Shown: positions 33,563 to 41,749, counted from the stretch's first letter. The stretch is DNA of 64,000 bases from Xylophilus sp. GOD-11R (GCF_033546935.1 NZ_CP137854.1:2728001-2792000); one strand, 5' to 3'. Numbers and translations are program-made. The notes: generated by a model from the letters alone, not told the origin.

Positions 33563-35131
33563 TCAATGCGCGCCGGCTGCGGCATCGGCAGACCCGCCGT
33601 CGCTCTTCTTGGGCGCATGCGCGATCCAGATCAGCGGAATCAGCAGCAGGAACATCGCAGCCGAGGCATAGAAGATGTCGTTGGCCGCCAGCATGAAGGC
33701 CTGCTGGTCGACCAGGCGGTTCACTTGCGCCAGCGCCTGCTGGCTGTCCATGCCGCTGGCGGCCAGTCCGTTGAGGATGCCGACCGCGGTGCCATTGCCC
33801 TGGTTGATGGACTCCGAGAGCTGGGCGTGGTGCAGGATGGCGCGGTTCTCCCAGACCGTCGTCGCGACCGAGGTCCCGATCGCCCCCGCGGTGATGCGGA
33901 TGAAGTTCGACAGGCCCGACGCGGCCGGAATGCGTTCCGGTGTGATCTCCGACAGCGTGATGGTCACCAGCGGAATGAAGAAGAACGCCATGGCGATCCC
34001 CTGCACGACGGTCGGCACCATGATGGTGGCGAAGCTCGCCTGGGTGTTGAAGTTGGAGCGCATCCACAGCACCAGTGCAAACACCAGGAAAGCGACGGTC
34101 GCGAACTGGCGCGGGTCGTACTTGCTGACGTTCTTGCCCACCCAGGGCGACAGCACGATGGCCAGCAGCCCCACCGGTGCCATCACCATGCCGGCGTCGG
34201 TGGCGGTGTAGCCCATGTACTGCTGCAGCCACAGCGGCAGCAGCACCACGTTGCCGAAGAACAGGCCGTAGCCCACCGACATGGCGACCGCGCCTGCCCA
34301 GAAATTGCGGTTGCGGAACAAGGAGAGGTCGACCACCGGATGCTTGTCCGTCAGCTCCCACGCGATGAAGGCCAGGAAGCCGATTACCGCCACCACGGCC
34401 AGGGCCTGCACCATGCCGGAATGGAACCAGTCGTGCTCCTTGCCGACGTCCAGCATCACCTGCATCGACGCCACCCAGATGACCAGCAAGGCCAGACCGA
34501 CCGAGTCGATCGGCAGGCGCTTGGTGGGGCTTTCGCGGTTGCGGAAGATGCCGTAGACCACCGACACGGCGAAGAAGCCGACGGGGATGTTGATGTAGAA
34601 GATCCACGGCCAGGAGATGTTGTCGGTGATCCAGCCGCCGAGCAGCGGCCCCATCACCGGCGCGACCAGCGTGGTCATGGCCCACATCGCCATGGCGAGC
34701 CCGGCCAGCGCCTTCGGATAGCTCGACAGCAGCAGCGCCTGCGACAGCGGAATCATCGGCCCGGCGACAAAGCCCTGGAGCGCGCGGGCGGCGATCAGCA
34801 CCGTCATGTTGGGCGCCAGGCCGCAGAGCCAGGAGGTGATGACGAACAGCATCACGCTCGCCATGAACAGCCGCACCTGGCCGAAGCGCTGCGACAGCCA
34901 GCCGGTGAGCGGCACCGCGATGGCGTTGGCCACCGCGAAGCTGGTGATGACCCAGGTGCCCTGGTTGGAACTCACGCCCAGGTCGCCGGCGATCGAGGGC
35001 AGCGACACGTTGGCGATGGACGTGTCGAGCACGTTCATGAAGGTCGCGGCGGACAGGGCGATGGTGCCCCAGACACGTGCGGTGCCTTCCAGCGGAGGGT
35101 GCGGCATGGCCGAACCGGAGGGGGAAGCCAT
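33563..35131 (-). CDS. emrB: DHA2-family drug efflux permease, EmrB type
   Basis: This 522-residue major-facilitator protein with about 14 transmembrane helices would drive proton-coupled export of drugs. TM1 carries the family motif NVLDTSIANVSLPSIAGDL. The GWLSQRFGQ loop corresponds to motif A, and PVMGPLLGGW to the antiporter motif C. It is the last gene of marR-OMF-emrA-emrB and follows emrA by 32 bases. With EmrA and the outer-membrane factor it forms a tripartite pump across the envelope. The substrates are unknown; hydrophobic acids and uncouplers are the classical Emr substrates. Confidence 0.93.
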   Translation of the reverse strand: MASPSGSAMPHPPLEGTARVWGTIALSAATFMNVLDTSIANVSLPSIAGDLGVSSNQGTWVITSFAVANAIAVPLTGWLSQRFGQVRLFMASVMLFVITSWLCGLAPNMTVLIAARALQGFVAGPMIPLSQALLLSSYPKALAGLAMAMWAMTTLVAPVMGPLLGGWITDNISWPWIFYINIPVGFFAVSVVYGIFRNRESPTKRLPIDSVGLALLVIWVASMQVMLDVGKEHDWFHSGMVQALAVVAVIGFLAFIAWELTDKHPVVDLSLFRNRNFWAGAVAMSVGYGLFFGNVVLLPLWLQQYMGYTATDAGMVMAPVGLLAIVLSPWVGKNVSKYDPRQFATVAFLVFALVLWMRSNFNTQASFATIMVPTVVQGIAMAFFFIPLVTITLSEITPERIPAASGLSNFIRITAGAIGTSVATTVWENRAILHHAQLSESINQGNGTAVGILNGLAASGMDSQQALAQVNRLVDQQAFMLAANDIFYASAAMFLLLIPLIWIAHAPKKSDGGSADAAAGAH

Positions 35132-35163
35132 GACGGGCTGCCTTTACGGAAATGCCGAGGCGC

Positions 35164-36456
35164 TCAGTGCGCCACGGCCGAGCCGGCCTGGGCCAGCTTC
35201 TGCGGCGCGGCCTTGGCGGCAGCGGCCAACTTGCCCGATCCACCTCCGTTGGCCGCGATCACGCGCGCCACTTCGGCGTCGGCGCCCTCGTCGAGCGAAT
35301 GGAAGACCGAAGTCTGGGTCACGGCGGCCTCGCGCGGCACCTCGGCCAGCATGCGGCCGCTCTTGTCGACGATGTCGACCTCCACGTCCATCGACAGGCC
35401 GACCCGCAACGGGTTCTCGCTGAGTTCCTTGGGATCGAGCGCGATGCGCACCGGCACGCGTTGCACCACCTTGATCCAGTTGCCGGTGGCGTTCTGCGCC
35501 GGCAGCAGGGCGAAGGCCGCGCCGGTGCCCACACCCAGGCCCGCCACCTTGCCGTGGTAGTCCACCTTCTTGCCGTAGAGGTCGGCAGTGAGCGTGACCG
35601 GCTGGCCGATGCGGATGTTGCGCAGCTGGACTTCCTTGAAATTGGCGTCGACCCAAAGCTGGTTGAGCGGAATCACCGACATCATCGGCGTGCCCGCGGT
35701 GACCCGCTGGCCGAGCTGTACCGTGCGCTTGGCGATGTAGCCATCGACCGGCGCGGGCAAGGCGGCGCGCTGCGTGGCGAGATAGGCCTCGCGCACCTTG
35801 GCGGCAGCGGCCAGTACCGTCGGATGCTGGTCGACGCTAGTGCCTTCGGTCAGCGACTGGTTGCTGACCAGCTGCTCCTTGGCGGCGGTGACGCTGGCCT
35901 GGGCCGCGGCCAGCGCGGTCTTGGCGGTGTCGAGCACGGCGCGGGAATGGTCGAGCTCTTCCTTGGAGACGGCGCCGTTGCCGTTGAGCGAGAGGCGGCG
36001 GTTCAGGTCGTCGTTGGCCCGGGCGATGTCGTTGCGGGCCTTGGCCACGTCGGCCTGGCGCAGCGCGATCTGCGCGGTGTACTGGCCGTTGTTGGCGTAG
36101 AGCGTGCGCACCTGGCGCACCGCCTGGCCGAGGTTGGCTTCGGCTTGTTCGAAGGCCACTCGAACATCGGCCGGGTCGAGCTTGACCAGCGGCTGGCCGG
36201 CTTTCACGAAGTCGGTGTCATCGGCCATGATGGCCATGACCGTTCCGCTGATCTGCGGGGTGATCTGGATCACGTTGCCCTGCACATAGGCGTTGTCGGT
36301 GTCTTCGTAGTGGCTGGCCACCAGCCATTCGTAGGCGCCCCAACCAAGGCCGGCGAGCACGACGACGGCGGCCAGCGCGGTCAGGGCCCGGCGGCGCTTG
36401 GGGTTGGTGGCTTCGGCGGCGGGGGCGGTGGCCGGAGAGGTTTGCGGTGCGTTCAT
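35164..36456 (-). CDS. emrA: EmrA-type membrane fusion protein
   Basis: This 430-residue HlyD/EmrA-family adaptor has a cytoplasmic N-terminus, one transmembrane helix (about 25-45, ALAAVVVLAGLGWGAYEWL), then the diagnostic DTDNAYVQGNVIQITPQISG. A lipoyl/biotinyl-like half, a long alpha-helical hairpin (about 95-215) and a beta-barrel region containing LWVDANFKEVQL follow. It bridges the EmrB-type permease to the outer-membrane factor in the periplasm. The C-terminal 45 residues are Ala/Gly-rich and probably flexible. Confidence 0.94.
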   Translation of the reverse strand: MNAPQTSPATAPAAEATNPKRRRALTALAAVVVLAGLGWGAYEWLVASHYEDTDNAYVQGNVIQITPQISGTVMAIMADDTDFVKAGQPLVKLDPADVRVAFEQAEANLGQAVRQVRTLYANNGQYTAQIALRQADVAKARNDIARANDDLNRRLSLNGNGAVSKEELDHSRAVLDTAKTALAAAQASVTAAKEQLVSNQSLTEGTSVDQHPTVLAAAAKVREAYLATQRAALPAPVDGYIAKRTVQLGQRVTAGTPMMSVIPLNQLWVDANFKEVQLRNIRIGQPVTLTADLYGKKVDYHGKVAGLGVGTGAAFALLPAQNATGNWIKVVQRVPVRIALDPKELSENPLRVGLSMDVEVDIVDKSGRMLAEVPREAAVTQTSVFHSLDEGADAEVARVIAANGGGSGKLAAAAKAAPQKLAQAGSAVAH

Positions 36457-36522
36457 GGAGGGCTCCAGCGGACGAGGCGAAATTCGGGGTGATTCGAGTG
36501 ATGACGTTGCGTGGGCCGGCGC

Positions 36523-38022
36523 TCAGCGCTGCACGGCCGTCGCGACCGAGGCGACGGTGGTCTCGGGGGTGTAGCCACCGCCGAGTGCGCGGATCAGGCT
36601 GACCTGCGTGTCGAGCCGGCGGGCGGCGAGATCGACCGCCAGGCGGCGCTGAGACAGCACCGCGTTCTCGGAAGTCAGCACGTTGAGATAGGTGCCTAGC
36701 CCGGCGCGATAGCGTTGGCGGGCGATGTCGTAGGCGGCTTCGGCGGCGGCCTGGGCGTCTTTCTGCTGGGTTTGCTGCAGCTCGATCGAGCGAGCCGATG
36801 CGGCCTGGTCGGCGGCTTCGTGCACGGCGTCGATCACCGCGCCGTTGTAGCTCTCCACCGCCGCGTCGTAGTCGGCGGTGCGGCCGCGCAGGTTGGCGCG
36901 CAGCCGGCCCGAATCGAAGATCGGCAGGCGGATCGCCGGGCCCACTCCCCATTCGCGGCTCGAACCCTGCACCAGGTTGTCGAAGCCCAGGCTGTTGAGG
37001 CCGACGAAGGCTGTCAGGTTGACGTTGGGATAGAACTCGGTCTTGGCGACGTCGATCGTCTTGGCGGCGGCTTCGACACGCCAGCGGGCGGCGGCGACGT
37101 CGGCCCGGCGGCCCAGCAGGTCGGCCGGCAGCGTCGATGGCAGGTCGATGTCGCGATAGCTGGCCAGGGGCGTCGCCTCCAGGTCCTGCATGCCGCGCGG
37201 CTGGCCGACCAGGGCGCCGATGGCGTTGCGGGCGATCGCGATCTGCTCGTGCAGCGCTTCGATCTGCTGGCGGGCTTCGGGAATGCCGGCCTGGCTCTGG
37301 CGTTCTTCCAGACGAGTATCGAGGCCTGCGGTGACGCGGTCACGTACCAGGCCCAGGGTTTCCTGACGCTGTGCGAGCGTGCGTTCGGCCACTTCGAGCT
37401 GGGCCTGAAGGCGCGCCAGCTGGAAGTAGTTGCGAGCCACGTTGCAGGCCAGCAGCAGCCGGGCGGCCTGCGCGTCGGCCTTGGCGGCGTTGGCGGTGCC
37501 GAGCGCCGACTCGAGCGCCGCGCGGTTCTTGCCGAAGAAGTCGAATTCGTAGCTGCCGGCCAGGCGTGCGGTGCCGATGTTGAAGGTGCCGCCGCCCAGT
37601 GGCGCGGGATAAATGCCGTTGGAGCTGAAATGCTGGCGGGTGGCATCCAGGCTGCCGTTGAGCTGCGGACCGTCGGCGGCGCGGGTGGTGTCGGCCGCGG
37701 CCTGCGCACGCTGCAGGCGGGCCTCGGCCGATTTCAGGCTGGGACTGTCGGCGATGGCCTGGCTGACCAGGTCGTCGAGCCGTTCGTCGCCGAAACCGCG
37801 CCACCAGTCCGACGCCATCGCGGCATCGGCGAACAGGTCGGGCGTGCCGGTAGCCGCCGATGGCAGGCCGAGCGATGCGCCGTCGCGCAATTGCGCCTGT
37901 GGCGCGATGCCGGCCATGTTGGCGCAGGCCGTGAGCCCCAGCGCCAGCACCAGCGTGCCCAGATAGAGCGCAGCGCCGCGGCCACCACCGGTACGGTTGG
38001 ACGAGGTGTTGTTGTCATTCAT
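36523..38022 (-). CDS. NodT-family outer-membrane efflux lipoprotein
   Basis: This 499-residue TolC-like outer-membrane factor has a lipoprotein signal ending in the lipobox LTAC (Cys33). Two repeats of the outer-membrane efflux fold contain the duplicated motif pairs around DWWRGFGDERLDDLVSQAI and long helices. GLNSLGFDNLVQ and SNRE-like loops mark the second half. It is the exit duct for the EmrAB-type pump encoded downstream. Its start codon overlaps the marR stop by four bases (38019-38022), so expression is coupled to the regulator. Confidence 0.93.
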   Translation of the reverse strand: MNDNNTSSNRTGGGRGAALYLGTLVLALGLTACANMAGIAPQAQLRDGASLGLPSAATGTPDLFADAAMASDWWRGFGDERLDDLVSQAIADSPSLKSAEARLQRAQAAADTTRAADGPQLNGSLDATRQHFSSNGIYPAPLGGGTFNIGTARLAGSYEFDFFGKNRAALESALGTANAAKADAQAARLLLACNVARNYFQLARLQAQLEVAERTLAQRQETLGLVRDRVTAGLDTRLEERQSQAGIPEARQQIEALHEQIAIARNAIGALVGQPRGMQDLEATPLASYRDIDLPSTLPADLLGRRADVAAARWRVEAAAKTIDVAKTEFYPNVNLTAFVGLNSLGFDNLVQGSSREWGVGPAIRLPIFDSGRLRANLRGRTADYDAAVESYNGAVIDAVHEAADQAASARSIELQQTQQKDAQAAAEAAYDIARQRYRAGLGTYLNVLTSENAVLSQRRLAVDLAARRLDTQVSLIRALGGGYTPETTVASVATAVQR

Positions 38023-38576
38023 TTTTTAGCCCCCTCAGGAATGGAAACGGATGGCGATGAACGCGAGGCGCCGGCCTCGCCGTCACCGCCGAATGGAAGC
38101 ACGTTGACCAGCAGCCGCTGGAGGTAGCTCTTGAGCTGATCGAACTCTTCCTGATCGAAACCGGTCGCGGCGATCGCCTGGACTTCGGCTACCAGGTCCG
38201 GAATCTGCCGGGCGGCCTCGCGGCCCTCGTCAGTGAGCTCCAGATTGACCACCCGCCGGTCTTCGACCGAACGAATGCGACGGCAGAGGTTCTTGGCCTC
38301 CAGCCGGTCGAGCAGGCGGGTCATGGCGCCGGCATCGAGATGGCAACCCCGGGCCAGCGCGGCCACGGTGGAATCGCCGGTGGCGAACAGGCGCAGCAGC
38401 GGCTTCCACTGCGCATCGGTCAACCCAAGCGGCTCCATGCGCCGCTCGATTTCGGCGCTCACCAACGTGACGACGCGCCGCATCAGATAACCCACCGAAT
38501 CATCCAGCGCGCCGACCCTGCAGAAAACGGGAATGTCCGCAGGAGCGGCGGGTGGGGTCTGATCACGTTGATTCAT
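38019..38576 (-). CDS. MarR-family transcriptional regulator of the efflux operon
   Basis: This 185-residue winged-helix regulator is likely the drug-responsive repressor of its own operon. The N-terminal dimer helix begins at DSVGYLMRRVVTLVSAEIER. The wHTH includes LTDAQWKPLLRLF, the recognition region LDAGAMTRLLDRLEAKNLCRR and the wing SVEDRRVVNLELTDEGR. No Shine-Dalgarno sequence precedes the ATG, and the -10 box ends only six bases upstream (see 38583-38611). The next Met lies inside the conserved first helix, so a much shorter protein is unlikely. The C-terminal 20 residues are low-complexity. Confidence 0.93.
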   Translation of the reverse strand: MNQRDQTPPAAPADIPVFCRVGALDDSVGYLMRRVVTLVSAEIERRMEPLGLTDAQWKPLLRLFATGDSTVAALARGCHLDAGAMTRLLDRLEAKNLCRRIRSVEDRRVVNLELTDEGREAARQIPDLVAEVQAIAATGFDQEEFDQLKSYLQRLLVNVLPFGGDGEAGASRSSPSVSIPEGAKK

Positions 38577-38582
38577 GCCGCG

Positions 38583-38611
38583 ATATTAATTGCCTATGCA
38601 AACAATGTCAA
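38583..38611 (-). promoter_or_regulatory. Near-consensus sigma-70 promoter of the marR-efflux operon
   Basis: On the minus strand TTGACA (38611-38606), a spacer of exactly 17 bases, and TAATAT (38588-38583) form a near-perfect promoter. Transcription would start around 38576, which is the A of the marR ATG. Confidence 0.8.
38590..38601. promoter_or_regulatory. Likely MarR operator TTGC-N4-GCAA inside the promoter spacer
   Basis: TTGCCTATGCAA is a palindrome with perfect TTGC/GCAA arms lying wholly between the -35 and -10 boxes. A dimer bound there would block RNA polymerase, which suits autorepression by the adjacent MarR protein. Confidence 0.6.
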
Positions 38612-38630
38612 CGCTTTGATTGTTTTGACA
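38601..38630. promoter_or_regulatory. Nested inverted repeats between marR and the divergent diguanylate cyclase gene
   Basis: AACAAT (38601-38606) pairs with ATTGTT (38619-38624), and TGTCAA (38606-38611) pairs with TTGACA (38625-38630). The second TTGACA could serve as a -35 box for rightward transcription, although the -10 region (TAAAAA near 38647) is poor. This is a candidate second operator for the same regulator. Confidence 0.4.
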
Positions 38631-38741
38631 CTTATTGCCGCAGCCGTAAAAACGTTTCATCTACGCTACTAAGATGTAACCGCAAGCCGTTATAGTGCAA
38701 CGGCTAACTGGTACCATCCCACCGCCTAACTCCTCCTCAAC

Positions 38742-39530
38742 GTGCCGAACCTGGAGCCTTCCACCCTCGTCGACCTGCGCGATCTGCGCCTGGATGCGGC
38801 GCTCGCGCTTGTCGAGCTGGGCGAAGGAGACATGCAGGCGGTTTCGCAGGAGTCCCCTACCCGCTACCTGCAGGACGTCATCGACGGCCTGTGCTCCCTC
38901 TCGCTGCGTGACCCGCTTACCGGGCTCGCCAATCGCCGCCAGTTCCGCGCCGCCGTCGATCGCGAGATCGATCGCGTCGCCCGCTCCGGCGAGTCGGCGC
39001 TGCTGCTGATGCTCGACATCGACCGCTTCAAGAGCGTCAACGACTCCTACGGTCACGTCGCCGGCGACCAGGTCCTGCAGGCTGTCGCGCGCACCCTCAC
39101 CGCCTGCGTTCGGCCCATGGACGTGCTGGCCCGCTATGGTGGCGAAGAGTTCGCCATCGTGCTGCCAGGCTGCCAATCGGCGGCGTTCGGCGAAGTCGTC
39201 GCAGAGCGCATCCGCGAGGCGATCGAAAGCGAGCCGATCCAGATCGCGGCCGACATCGAGCTTTCCATCACCGTCAGCATCGGCGGCGCGTTCGCGATGC
39301 CCTGGATTCGCTCCACCGCTGCCTTGTGGATCGACCGCGCCGATCACGAGCTCTATCGCGCCAAGTCGCTGGGTCGCAACCGCGTTTGCGTCGAGGAACA
39401 ACCCGACAGCACGGTGAGTGCAGACGAGAAAAGCCTTTTGTTCGGGATCACCCCTGCCGATACAGAGATGGAGGCACCTGCCTCTCCCGACGATGCGTCC
39501 GCCAGCGCGTCTGAAAGCATTAAAGAATGA
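38742..39530 (+). CDS. Soluble diguanylate cyclase (GGDEF protein)
   Basis: This 262-residue protein has a short N-terminal segment (about 1-55) and one GGDEF domain with LSLRDPLTGLANRRQFR. The active site GGEEF is at 133-137 and an intact I-site R124-x-x-D127 lies five residues before it, so it should synthesise c-di-GMP with product inhibition. The acidic C-terminal tail (about 225-262) looks disordered. The start is GTG without an obvious Shine-Dalgarno sequence; an ATG at codon 31 is the alternative. Its stop overlaps the next start by four bases (39527-39530), so it is coupled to the FlhG-like gene. Confidence 0.88.
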   Translation: MPNLEPSTLVDLRDLRLDAALALVELGEGDMQAVSQESPTRYLQDVIDGLCSLSLRDPLTGLANRRQFRAAVDREIDRVARSGESALLLMLDIDRFKSVNDSYGHVAGDQVLQAVARTLTACVRPMDVLARYGGEEFAIVLPGCQSAAFGEVVAERIREAIESEPIQIAADIELSITVSIGGAFAMPWIRSTAALWIDRADHELYRAKSLGRNRVCVEEQPDSTVSADEKSLLFGITPADTEMEAPASPDDASASASESIKE

Positions 39531-40348
39531 GCGAAGCGCAGAGCCCTTCCAACACCCGCCCCTCCGGCCCTTCGGCCAAGGTGCTCGCCGTGACCAGCGG
39601 CAAGGGTGGCGTGGGCAAGACCTTCGTGTCTGCCAATCTAGCCGCCGCCCTGGCCAAGCGCGGGCATCGCGTGCTCGTGCTCGACGCCGACCTGGGGCTT
39701 GCCAACCTCGACGTGGTGCTCAACCTGCATCCCAAGGTCACCCTGCACGATGTCTTTACCGGCAAGGCAACCTTGCAGCAGGCGATCATCGCTGCGCCGG
39801 GCGGCTTCTCGGTGCTGCTCGCCGGCTCCGGCATGGTCGAGTACTCGCGGCTGACGCCCGAGGTGCGCAACGAATTCCTGCAGGTGCTGCACGGCATCAT
39901 GCCGCACTACGACGTGGTGCTGCTCGACACCGGCGCGGGCATCTCCGACGTGGTGCTGTTCGCGGTTTCCCTGGCATCCGAGGTGCTGCTGGTCGCCACG
40001 CCCGAACCCACGTCGCTCACCGACGCCTACGCCGCCGTCAAGGTGCTGGCGATGCAGCAGAAGCGCGCGCAGATCCGCATGATCGTGAACCAGACCGCGC
40101 GCGCGGGCGATGGCCGCGCCATCACCGGTCAGCTGCAACAGGTCATCGACCGCTTCGTGGTGCCTGGCGCGGGTCGACCGATCCGCCTGCTCCACCTCGG
40201 CGACATTCCGGCCGACCCCACCGTGCGAGACGCGGTCATGCGCCGCCAGCTGCTGCTGACGCACATGGCGGGATCGCCGGCAGCGCTGGCCATCGGCCAA
40301 CTGGCCAACAAGCTCGATGAAGTCGTGCTGCGCCGCAGTACGGTCTGA
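39527..40348 (+). CDS. flhG: MinD/ParA-family ATPase, FlhG/FleN-like
   Basis: This 273-residue P-loop ATPase has a deviant Walker A motif SGKGGVGKT (residues 24-32), LDADLGLANLDVVLN as switch I/A' motif, and VVLLDTGAGISD as Walker B. The LGLANLDV signature and overall length point to FlhG/FleN/YlxH, which limits flagellar number and placement and, in Pseudomonas, works with FleQ and c-di-GMP. The flhF gene normally preceding it is absent; instead a diguanylate cyclase overlaps it. A general MinD-like partition ATPase remains possible, so the symbol is tentative. Confidence 0.75.
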   Translation: MSEAQSPSNTRPSGPSAKVLAVTSGKGGVGKTFVSANLAAALAKRGHRVLVLDADLGLANLDVVLNLHPKVTLHDVFTGKATLQQAIIAAPGGFSVLLAGSGMVEYSRLTPEVRNEFLQVLHGIMPHYDVVLLDTGAGISDVVLFAVSLASEVLLVATPEPTSLTDAYAAVKVLAMQQKRAQIRMIVNQTARAGDGRAITGQLQQVIDRFVVPGAGRPIRLLHLGDIPADPTVRDAVMRRQLLLTHMAGSPAALAIGQLANKLDEVVLRRSTV

Positions 40349-40364
40349 GGGCGCCGACGGGCCT

Positions 40365-40381
40365 GGCGCATGGCTTGCGCC
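40365..40381 (+). terminator. Small hairpin after the FlhG-like gene
   Basis: GGCGCA (40365-40370) and TGCGCC (40376-40381) pair around a five-base loop, 16 bases after the stop. No T run follows; weak terminator candidate. Confidence 0.35.
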
Positions 40382-40464
40382 GGCATAGCGCCACCCTCCA
40401 CTCTTTGCAGCACCTGACCCGTCCTGAATAGAGTTGACACCCCCGGACGTTTAAAAATGCCGGT

Positions 40465-41295
40465 TCAGCCGGCCAGCGACGCCCGGTGCACTGCATCGGG
40501 CGTTTGCATTTTCAGCGACGTATGCAGTCGCTCGTGGTTGTAGATCTGCACCGACTGCTCGACCACGCGGCGCGCCTGGCGCAGATCGGCCGGGCGGTTC
40601 AGTAAAAACTCCATTTTGAGAATGCCGTTGACGCGCTCGGCCAGAGCATTCTGGTAGCAGTCGTAGCCATCGGTCATCGAGCAGGTGACGCCATGGCGTC
40701 GGTGCAGCTCCTGGTAATAGGTCGAGCAGTACTGGATGCCTCGATCACTGTGGTGGACCAGGGCCTGTCGTGTCTGGCGCGACCGCAAGGCGATCTTCAT
40801 CGCCTGGGCCACCTCCTCTGTCTGCAGGCTTGCATGCACGTGCCAGCCGACGATCTTGCGGGAGTACATGTCGGTGATCAGGCTCAGGTAGACGAACTTG
40901 CCAGCGGTCGGTAAATAGGTGATGTCGGCCACCCATACCTGCTCGCTGCCGGTGGCATGGATTTGCTGCGGCCCCGCCTTGAGCAGGTTCGGATGCCGCC
41001 GGAAGCGATGATGGCTGTCGGTGGTCTTGTGGTACGCCCGCCTGGGCGTCACAAGCAAGCCAGCATTACGCAGCACATCGAAGAGCGCGTCACGGCCCAG
41101 GCGGATGCCCTGGTCCTGCAGCGGCTGGCGCAACATGCAGTGGAGCTTGCGCGTGCCTACGCGTGGCTGGCGCATGCGCTGGTCGCGCACGAGTTGCACG
41201 ACAACGTGTGCCTGCTCGGTACGCCGCGCCTGGCGGCTGCTGGCTTGGTAGAAGGCCTGTCGGCTCATGCCCATGTGTTGGCAAGCCCTGCTCAC
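40465..41295 (-). CDS. IS3-family transposase OrfB (DDE catalytic part)
   Basis: This 276-residue reading frame holds an HTH_21-like region and the rve/DDE integrase core. The catalytic acids are in WVADITYLPT (first Asp), VHHSDRGIQYCS (second Asp) and NALAERVNGILK (Glu), and the C-terminus has YNHERLHTSLKMQTP. It is mainly expected as the C-terminal part of an OrfAB fusion made by -1 frameshifting; the frame is open upstream to the slippery site (AFGQVLAQKLVQGLS before the first start-type codon). A separate GTG start exists at 41295. Confidence 0.93.
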   Translation of the reverse strand: MSRACQHMGMSRQAFYQASSRQARRTEQAHVVVQLVRDQRMRQPRVGTRKLHCMLRQPLQDQGIRLGRDALFDVLRNAGLLVTPRRAYHKTTDSHHRFRRHPNLLKAGPQQIHATGSEQVWVADITYLPTAGKFVYLSLITDMYSRKIVGWHVHASLQTEEVAQAMKIALRSRQTRQALVHHSDRGIQYCSTYYQELHRRHGVTCSMTDGYDCYQNALAERVNGILKMEFLLNRPADLRQARRVVEQSVQIYNHERLHTSLKMQTPDAVHRASLAG

Positions 41296-41297
41296 GC

Positions 41298-41690
41298 TCA
41301 GTCCTTGGACGAGCTTTTGCGCGAGGACTTGCCCAAAGGCTTTTTTACGATGCGCACCCCGTAGTCCTTCTTGAGCACGTCGACCACGGCTTCAAAGAGC
41401 TGCGCCTTCTCCTGAGCCAGCCGGAGCTGGACCTGCAAGGCTTTGATCTGCTGCTCGGGTGTGAGCGATGAGGCGGTCTTGTTTAACGGCATGGCTGCCG
41501 ATGATGCCGCCACGCCCCAACTCTGGCGACCATGCTTGCGCAACCACACCAGCACCGTGCTGCGGCCCTGAATGCCGTACCGCATCTGAGCCTGCTTGTA
41601 TGTCAACTCGCCTTTTTCTACCTGCGCGACAACTGCCAGCTTAAAAGCCAGCGTGTAGTCACGCTGCGTGCGCTTAATCCCTGATTCCAT
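41298..41690 (-). CDS. IS3-family OrfA (helix-turn-helix, leucine-zipper part)
   Basis: This 130-residue protein begins with a transposase HTH (RDYTLAFKLAVVAQVEKGELT) and continues to a C-terminal heptad-rich stretch (TPEQQIKALQVQLRLAQEKA), typical of the leucine zipper in IS3-family OrfA. It binds the terminal repeats and forms part of the OrfAB transposase. It ends with TGA three bases before the GTG of orfB. Confidence 0.92.
   Translation of the reverse strand: MESGIKRTQRDYTLAFKLAVVAQVEKGELTYKQAQMRYGIQGRSTVLVWLRKHGRQSWGVAASSAAMPLNKTASSLTPEQQIKALQVQLRLAQEKAQLFEAVVDVLKKDYGVRIVKKPLGKSSRKSSSKD
41340..41346 (-). promoter_or_regulatory. Programmed -1 ribosomal frameshift site
   Basis: On the minus strand the sequence is AAAAAAG, read in the orfA frame as A-AAA-AAG, the classical slippery heptamer of IS3 elements. 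Slippage joins orfA to the orfB frame, 13 codons before the orfA stop. Confidence 0.85.
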
Positions 41691-41749
41691 GACACATGCC
41701 CTTTCTGCAAGGTCGAGGTGTCAACGCTGGGCAGGACGGGTCAACCCCC

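Larger units (their letters stand above)
40415..41743 (-). mobile_element. Complete IS3-family insertion sequence, 1329 bp
   Basis: The element has terminal inverted repeats IRL 40415-40441 and IRR 41717-41743. They match at 23 of 27 positions (shared outer TGACCCGTCCTG and inner GTTGACACC) and have the TG...CA ends of the family. The flanking trinucleotide ACC is duplicated (40412-40414 and 41744-41746), a 3-bp target repeat. Inside are orfA and orfB on the minus strand with a -1 frameshift site. Both frames are intact, so the copy looks recent and potentially active. It inserted in the convergent gap between the FlhG-like gene and the phosphoribosyltransferase gene, next to the latter's terminator. 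Subgroup not assigned. Confidence 0.93.

Noticed and set aside
41298..41690. The stop codon between orfA and orfB as evidence of a dead transposase
   Set aside because: The A-AAA-AAG slippery site before the stop and the open upstream orfB frame show normal programmed frameshifting of the IS3 family.
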